Below, in pieces: positions 59,583 through 64,000 of a stretch of 64,000 nucleotides of DNA. Source of the DNA: Blastochloris viridis (GTDB taxonomy: Bacteria; Pseudomonadota; Alphaproteobacteria; Rhizobiales; Xanthobacteraceae). How positions within the stretch are numbered: the stretch's first letter is position 1; the number at the start of each line of letters is the position of its first letter. The stretch is taken from assembly GCF_001402875.1 (NCBI RefSeq), contig NZ_CP012946.1:186001-250000 (forward strand). The letters run 5' to 3'. Position numbers and translations under genes: made by a program. The notes under the pieces were generated by a model that was given only the letters and a program-made list of their open reading frames with translations, did no database searches and was not told the DNA's origin.

Positions 59583-60485
59583 TCATCTCCGTCCCGATTC
59601 GCTGGGCGCGACCAAGCGCTCCAGCAGCTTGCGGATTTCCGCCTGTTCGGCGGCCTGGCCTTCGACCCACCGCCGCATCAGCGCCTGTTCGCCGCGCATC
59701 TGCTCGACCAGGCTGCGGATGCTGTCGGCCAGCGCCGCCGTGCCGGCGGGCTTGGCCTGATCGGAGGCGCCGATGTCGCGCACGACGCTCGCCAGCCAGT
59801 CCTCAAGGTCGGTGTAGAACCGGGTCTGGGCCTGACCGGCCTGAAGGTCGAGGAAGCCCAGAACGAGCGAGCCGGCGAGCCCGAACAGCGACGACGAGAA
59901 CGCGATGCCCATGCCGCCGAGCGGCCGCGACAGCCCGGCCTTCAGATCCTCGAACATCGCGCCGGCGTCGGCGCCCACCTCCATCGCCGCCACCACCTTG
60001 CCGATCGAGCCGATGGTCTCGATCAGGCCCCAGAAGGTGCCGAGCAGGCCGAGGAACACCAAAAGTCCGGTGAGGTAGCGCAGAACGTCGCGGCTCTCGT
60101 CGAGCCGGTTGCCGATCGAATCCATGATGGCGCGCATGGTCGCTTGCGAAATCGCCATGCGGCCGATCCGCTCGCCGAGCAGCGCCGCCATCGGCGCCAG
60201 CAGCACCGGCGGCCGCGCCACCTCGGCGCCCGGGTCGGCAATGCGGACACCGTTGACCCACCGAACCTCGGCGAACAGCCGCGTCACCTGCCGGACTGCC
60301 AGCACGAGACCGACCGCAAGCACGCCGAGGATGACGCCGTTGAGGCCGGGATTGGCCAGAAAGGCCTGCCAGATCTGGCGCCACAGCACCAGGGCGAGCA
60401 GCGCTGCCAGCGCCAGGAATACCGCCATCCGCACCAGATAGATGCGGGGGGAGCCGAGCTTGAAGGGGTCGATTCCGCGCGCCAT
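59583..60485 (-). CDS. MotA/TolQ/ExbB-family proton channel protein
   Basis: A 300-residue inner-membrane protein with spans at about 17-37 and 48-66, then a cytoplasmic loop, then a pair of spans in the MotA/ExbB domain. That domain contains FLGLLGTFWGLIETIGSIGKVV, LKAGLSRPLGGMGIAFSSSLFGLAGSLVLGFLDL and the conserved TP-like TFWG segment. The last 60 residues are cytoplasmic and Glu/Gln-rich. It pairs with the OmpA/MotB-like protein downstream (3-bp gap). The organisation resembles other stator pairs, but its load is unknown. Confidence 0.88.
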   Translation of the reverse strand: MARGIDPFKLGSPRIYLVRMAVFLALAALLALVLWRQIWQAFLANPGLNGVILGVLAVGLVLAVRQVTRLFAEVRWVNGVRIADPGAEVARPPVLLAPMAALLGERIGRMAISQATMRAIMDSIGNRLDESRDVLRYLTGLLVFLGLLGTFWGLIETIGSIGKVVAAMEVGADAGAMFEDLKAGLSRPLGGMGIAFSSSLFGLAGSLVLGFLDLQAGQAQTRFYTDLEDWLASVVRDIGASDQAKPAGTAALADSIRSLVEQMRGEQALMRRWVEGQAAEQAEIRKLLERLVAPSESGRR

Positions 60486-60629
60486 CGCTTCAACGTATGT
60501 TTGTCGCGGCGGAGCCGCCGCAAACCGTCGCTAAGACTGTTAGCCTGCGCTGATGGCGCAGGCGTGGCGGTGCGGACGCCGCCCGGAGCCCGAGCGAGTC
60601 GATCGGGGTCCGGGCGATGCGATCTTGGA

Positions 60630-60716
60630 CACAACGTCGCCGAAAAATGCTTGACCGGAAAGGGATGTTTCGGCGACCGGACGGCGACACTCCGGCCGGA
60701 TCGATCGTGTTTCGGA
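60630..60716 (+). repeat. Dispersed TTTCGGCGACCGGA repeat, copy 4
   Basis: It contains CAACGTCGCCGAAAAATGCT, then GGGATGTTTCGGCGACCGGA, then CGGCGACACTCCGGCCGGAT, ending TTTCGGA. Both halves match 21710-21817. It lies between the inositol-monophosphatase gene and the MotA-like gene. Confidence 0.75.
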
Positions 60717-60776
60717 CGATATCGGAACCGGCCGGGCGGAACGCGGTGTCCGAGCGCGAGGCGTTATAGAGAGCTT

Positions 60777-61565
60777 TCAGGCCGTCTTGAGCGTCGTCAA
60801 CAGGCTGCGTTGGATCGCCTCGTTACCGGCAAGGATATCGCCGGTCGCCAACATGTCGTCGCCGCCGGCGATGTCGCTGACATAGCCGCCCGCCTCGCGG
60901 ACCAGCACGATGCCGGCGCCGATGTCCCACGGCGACAGGTGGCGCTCCCAATAGCCGTCGAACCGCCCGGCGGCGACCCAGGCAAGGTCGAGCGAGGCGG
61001 CGCCGAGCCGGCGCAGGCCGGCGGCCTTGGTCTGCACCACCGTCAGCTCGCGGCGGAAGCGGTCGTGATCGCCGCGGCCGAGGTGGGGGATGCCGCACGT
61101 GATCACGGCGTTGCCGAGGTCGCGGCGGGCGCCGACCCGCAGCCGACGGTCGTTGAGGAAGGCGCCGCGGCCGCGCTCGGCGGTGAACAGCTCGTCGGTG
61201 GCGGGATTGTAGACCACGCCGGCGACCGGAACGCCGTCGCGCTCCAGGCCGATCGAGACCGCGAAATGCGGGATGCCGTGGAGGAAGTTGGTGGTGCCGT
61301 CGAGCGGGTCGACCAGCCAGCGGTGGCTCTTGTCCGGGCCGTCGACCGCGCCGCTTTCCTCCATCAGGAAGCCGTAGTCGGGGCGAGCCTTCTTGAGCTC
61401 GGTGTAGACCACCTGTTCGGCCCGGCGGTCGGCGATCGAGACGAAATTGGCCGGGCCCTTGAGCGAGACCTGCAGTTCCTCGACCTCGCCGAAATCGCGC
61501 TTCAGGCTACGGCCGGCCTTGAGGGCGGCCTGGACCATGACTGTTAGAAGGGGTGAGCGCAGCAT
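60777..61565 (-). CDS. Inositol monophosphatase family protein (SuhB-like)
   Basis: A 262-residue Mg-dependent phosphatase. The metal-binding residues are Glu70 (LMEESG), Asp86 and Asp89 (WLVDPLDGTTNFLHG) and Asp214 (WDIGAGIVLVREAGG). Members act on inositol-1-phosphate or on related substrates such as PAP or fructose bisphosphate; E. coli SuhB also serves in rRNA antitermination. The ATG at 61565 fits the family. It is downstream of the Sel1-repeat gene on the same strand, in the run pgk-thiE-Sel1-IMPase. Confidence 0.93.
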   Translation of the reverse strand: MLRSPLLTVMVQAALKAGRSLKRDFGEVEELQVSLKGPANFVSIADRRAEQVVYTELKKARPDYGFLMEESGAVDGPDKSHRWLVDPLDGTTNFLHGIPHFAVSIGLERDGVPVAGVVYNPATDELFTAERGRGAFLNDRRLRVGARRDLGNAVITCGIPHLGRGDHDRFRRELTVVQTKAAGLRRLGAASLDLAWVAAGRFDGYWERHLSPWDIGAGIVLVREAGGYVSDIAGGDDMLATGDILAGNEAIQRSLLTTLKTA

Positions 61566-61671
61566 GACAGACCTTGCGATTGGGGGAGACGGAACTCGGT
61601 GGCGGCAAGTTGCGCTCTCTATAGACCCGCGGGCGCCGGCGCCACCCCGAACCGGATGAGCTGCCGCCCGC

Positions 61672-62748
61672 TCAGCGCTGGCCCAGTGTGCTCGCCGCCG
61701 GCTGCTTGAGCCAGGCGCGGGCGTCCGCTTCGGCCTTGGCGCGCTCCTGCGGCGTCAAGTTGGTGATCTGCTGGTCGAGCCAGGGGTCGGACAGGCCGAC
61801 CGAGCGCGCCATCAGGTGCCAGCGCGCCGCCTGGACGCGGTCGGCGGCAACGCCGCGGCCGGCGAGCAGCAGGCGGGCATAGCGGTTCCAGGCGATCGCG
61901 CTGCCTTTCAGCGCCGCCTTGCGGAACCAGCGCACGGCGGCCTCCTCGTCCTTGTCGATGCCGTCGCCGTTGAACAGGGCAATGGCGTAATCGATCATGG
62001 CGTCGACATTGTCGAGCGCGGCAGCGCGGGCGAACCACCGCGCCGCCTGGGCGCGGTCGGGCGCGAGGCCGCGGCCGTCCTTGTAGAAAACGGCGAGCCC
62101 GTACTGCGCCTCCGGAAGGTCCTTCTCGGCCGCCACCCGGAACCAGTGGGCGGCCTGCGCCAAATCCTGCGGGAAGGCCTGGCCTTCGATGTAGAGCAAA
62201 GCGAGATTGTAGGCGGCGGGGGCGTAGCCGGCGTCGGCGGAGCGGCGGAACAGCTTGGCCGCCTCGCCGCGATCCTTGGCGACGCCGCGGCCCTCCAGGT
62301 ACAGCACGCCGAGCTGGAACGCCGCAATCGGCTCGTTGCGGGCGGTGGCGAGGCGGTACCAGTCGGCGGCCTTGCGGTAGTCCTGCTGAATGCCGAGGCC
62401 GGCCGAATAGAGTTCGCCCAGCAGCGTCATCGCCACCGGATCGCCGGCGTCCGACGCGCGCCGCGTCGCCTGATGGAACGCCGTCAGATAGAAGCCGCGC
62501 TGGAAGGCGCCATAGGCGGTGTCGAGCGCGGCGTCGGCCGGCGCGTCGGCGTGCTGGGCCGGCGGAGCCGTCGGCGCGCCCGGCTGCGGCTTGGCAGGGG
62601 CGGGCTGCGCCGGCTTCGGCGTCACCGGGCGGGGGGCAGCCGGTTTCGGCGCGGCCGGCGGATTGAGCGTCAGCGGCGCTTCCTGGCTCGACGCTGCCGC
62701 CACCCCGATCAGGGATGCGAACATCACAGCAGCGGCGCGGGCGATCAC
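61672..62748 (-). CDS. Secreted Sel1-like repeat protein
   Basis: A 358-residue protein with a signal peptide (IARAAAVMFASLIGVAAASS), then an Ala/Pro/Lys linker (about 27-65). About six Sel1-type helical repeats follow, such as AAFQLGVLYLEGRGVAKDRG, AAYNLALLYIEGQAFPQDLA and AQYGLAVFYKDGRGLAPDRA. Such repeats form a protein-binding solenoid; in exported forms they often organise envelope complexes. The start is the GTG at 62748 that overlaps the thiE stop by 4 bp (GTGA), giving a proper signal sequence. The frame is open further to 62928. Confidence 0.88.
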   Translation of the reverse strand: MIARAAAVMFASLIGVAAASSQEAPLTLNPPAAPKPAAPRPVTPKPAQPAPAKPQPGAPTAPPAQHADAPADAALDTAYGAFQRGFYLTAFHQATRRASDAGDPVAMTLLGELYSAGLGIQQDYRKAADWYRLATARNEPIAAFQLGVLYLEGRGVAKDRGEAAKLFRRSADAGYAPAAYNLALLYIEGQAFPQDLAQAAHWFRVAAEKDLPEAQYGLAVFYKDGRGLAPDRAQAARWFARAAALDNVDAMIDYAIALFNGDGIDKDEEAAVRWFRKAALKGSAIAWNRYARLLLAGRGVAADRVQAARWHLMARSVGLSDPWLDQQITNLTPQERAKAEADARAWLKQPAASTLGQR

Positions 62749-63356
62749 GGCACTCGGTCCCTCAGCATCGACGCGGCGAGACGGATGGCGGCCGCCGCTC
62801 CGTCCGGGCCATTCCATAGCGCATCGCCGAGAGCAACGAAATCCGCGCCGGCGGCGGCGAGAACCCCGATCTCCTGCAAATCGCCGGCGACGGCGACGCA
62901 GGGCGGCTCGAAGATCTGCGACCACCACGCCGTCCGCTCCAGGATGACGTCGAGCAGCGGGCCGCTGCCGTCGGGCGTGCCGAACATGACATAGTCGGCG
63001 CCAGCCTCGCCGGCGACCATGGCGTCGTGGCGGGTGTCGCCGCCGCAGGCGCCGACGATGCGATCGGCCGGCACCAGGGCGCGGGCGTCCTTGACCTTGC
63101 TGCTGGCGACATGAACGCCGTCGGCGCCGCTGCGGGCGATGAGGTCGGGCCGGCCGTCGATCAGGAGCGCGGCGCCGGCCGCCTGCGCGGTCGGGGCGAT
63201 CGCGCGAATGCGGTTGATCAGCGTGCGCTCGTCGGCCTCGGCCAGGCGCAGCAGAACCGAGGCGATGTCGGCGGCGCCGAGCGCCGCGGCCAGCGGCTCG
63301 ATGACGGCATTGGGGTCGGCGACCGGGGCCGTGATCAGAAATAGACGCGTCCGCAT
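62745..63356 (-). CDS. thiE: Thiamine phosphate synthase family protein (ThiE-like)
   Basis: ThiE couples HMP diphosphate and thiazole phosphate to make thiamine phosphate. The 203-residue TIM barrel has TRLFLITAPVADPN, ALLIDGRPDLIARSGADGVHVAS, VGACGGDTRHDAMVAGEAGADYVMFG and a final IGVLAAAGADFVALGDALW. The usual ThiE motifs (ND at the DGxHLGQ region, G-STHT) are altered (VHVASS, GACGGDTRHDA), so it may be a TenI-like or divergent paralogue. Its stop overlaps the Sel1 gene by 4 bp. No other thi gene is present. Confidence 0.75.
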   Translation of the reverse strand: MRTRLFLITAPVADPNAVIEPLAAALGAADIASVLLRLAEADERTLINRIRAIAPTAQAAGAALLIDGRPDLIARSGADGVHVASSKVKDARALVPADRIVGACGGDTRHDAMVAGEAGADYVMFGTPDGSGPLLDVILERTAWWSQIFEPPCVAVAGDLQEIGVLAAAGADFVALGDALWNGPDGAAAAIRLAASMLRDRVP

Positions 63357-63596
63357 GTCGGGATACTCGGGCCTTGGCTCGAAAGCACGCTTGGGTCAGT
63401 GGAACCGGAAAATCGGCTTAAGGTGTTGTCGGAATGGGATGGTTTCGAAAAACCGGCACTCGCATCGTCCCATCATGCCCCATCGCCTTGGCGCCAAAGC
63501 GGCAAACCTGCCGCGATGGACCGAAATTGTGCCGCGGCGGGCGGTCGGCGCTGCGCCCGGGCGGGGCAAATGCCGCGCCCGGGCGTTCTCGCCGGG

Positions 63597-64000
63597 TCAG
63601 CGCTTGCGCAGCACCTCGACGCCGGGCAACGCCTTGCCCTCAAGGAACTCGAGGAAGGCGCCGCCGGCGGTCGAGACGTAGGAGAACTGGCTGGCGACGC
63701 CGGCGTGGTTGAGCGCGGAGACGGTATCGCCGCCGCCTGCCACCGACACCACCTTGCCGGCCTGGGTGAGCTCGGCGACGGCCTTGGCCACCTGCACCGT
63801 GCCGCGGTCGAACGGCTCCAGCTCGAACGCGCCGAACGGCCCGTTCCACAGCGCGGTCTTGACGCTGGCGAGGCGGGAGGTGACGTCGAGCACGGACTTC
63901 GGCCCGATGTCGAGCACCATGTCGTCCGCCCCGATCGCGTCCACCGTCACCGTCTTCGACGGTGCGTTGGCCTTGAACTCGGCGGCGGTGACGACGTCGA
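63597..64000 (-). CDS. pgk: Phosphoglycerate kinase, C-terminal part (cut by window edge)
   Basis: Pgk makes ATP from 1,3-bisphosphoglycerate in glycolysis and runs in reverse in gluconeogenesis or the Calvin cycle. Only about 134 C-terminal residues are in the window. They include [48 protein letters not shown] and [20 protein letters not shown], ending PGVEVLRKR. These are the nucleotide-binding half and the hinge of Pgk. The gene continues beyond position 64000. thiE lies about 240 bp downstream on the same strand. Confidence 0.97.
   Translation of the reverse strand, partial: DVVTAAEFKANAPSKTVTVDAIGADDMVLDIGPKSVLDVTSRLASVKTALWNGPFGAFELEPFDRGTVQVAKAVAELTQAGKVVSVAGGGDTVSALNHAGVASQFSYVSTAGGAFLEFLEGKALPGVEVLRKR

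Noticed and set aside
58578..60485. MotA-like/OmpA-like pair as a Zorya defence system
   Set aside because: No ZorC, ZorD or ZorE genes are adjacent, the MotA-like protein lacks a long cytoplasmic tail, and the neighbours are housekeeping genes.

Overview
The window is chromosomal DNA of a very GC-rich (roughly 70%) alphaproteobacterium, most likely of the order Hyphomicrobiales (Rhizobiales). This rests on gene order and family membership: an ffh-rpsP-rimM-trmD-rplS block followed by leuC; a pgk / thiE / Sel1-repeat / inositol-monophosphatase / MotA-like / OmpA-like run; a TrcR-type (DUF1013) regulator beside ruvC-ruvA; guaB and guaA a few kb apart; and many short dispersed palindromic repeats of the kind common in this order. 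A methylsuccinyl-CoA dehydrogenase suggests acetyl-CoA assimilation by the ethylmalonyl-CoA pathway. The genus cannot be fixed from sequence alone. I saw no rRNA, tRNA, CRISPR array, prophage or transposase gene.

Layout. 0.4-9.9 kb: purT, a rhomboid protease, a host-attachment-family protein, mcd, a DMT-type exporter, a YihY/BrkB membrane protein, a small membrane protein, rpmF, mtgA and ispA. 9.9-18 kb: kup, ispG, a Zur-like Fur regulator, a macro-domain protein, a short Hsp70-like ATPase, a GlsB/YeaQ stress membrane protein and leuC. 18.5-23.8 kb: a VOC protein, then (minus strand) ffh-rpsP-[repeat cluster]-rimM-HAD phosphatase-trmD-rplS. 24.1-27.8 kb: a visibly lower-GC divergent katG/oxyR pair bracketed by inverted copies of a ~150-bp repeat. 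28.1-34.1 kb: the most unusual part. A minus-strand run encodes a VanX-like D-Ala-D-Ala dipeptidase, an alpha/beta hydrolase, a membrane-anchored MurF-like ligase and a formimidoylglutamate-deiminase-like protein that lacks most of the family's metal ligands. It is divergent from a D-Ala-D-Ala ligase gene.

34.3-41.1 kb: a UbiC-like protein, murJ, adenosine kinase, a small membrane protein, msrA, trcR, ruvC and ruvA (ruvB does not follow). 41.2-47.5 kb: a YhaN/YhaO-type (Rad50/Mre11-like) ATPase-nuclease pair and an MFS exporter. 47.7-57.7 kb: guaB, an L,D-transpeptidase, an RsmB-type RNA methyltransferase, a proline-rich single-span protein, a GNAT protein, an extended Aat-like transferase, guaA and xerC. 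57.8-64 kb: a tiny secreted protein, then on the minus strand pgk (cut by the window edge), thiE, a Sel1-repeat protein, an inositol-monophosphatase-family enzyme, and a MotA/ExbB-like plus OmpA/MotB-like pair coupled to a GNAT gene.

Themes. Cell-wall metabolism recurs (mtgA, murJ, ddl, the MurF-like ligase, the VanX-like dipeptidase, the L,D-transpeptidase, the OmpA-like protein). Purine metabolism recurs (purT, guaB, guaA, adenosine kinase). At least five families of dispersed non-coding repeats fill the gene gaps, often as inverted copies; three of them are stacked in the 300-bp gap between rpsP and rimM. All assignments are from reading motifs and gene order. No database search was run, and all comparisons to family members are from memory.
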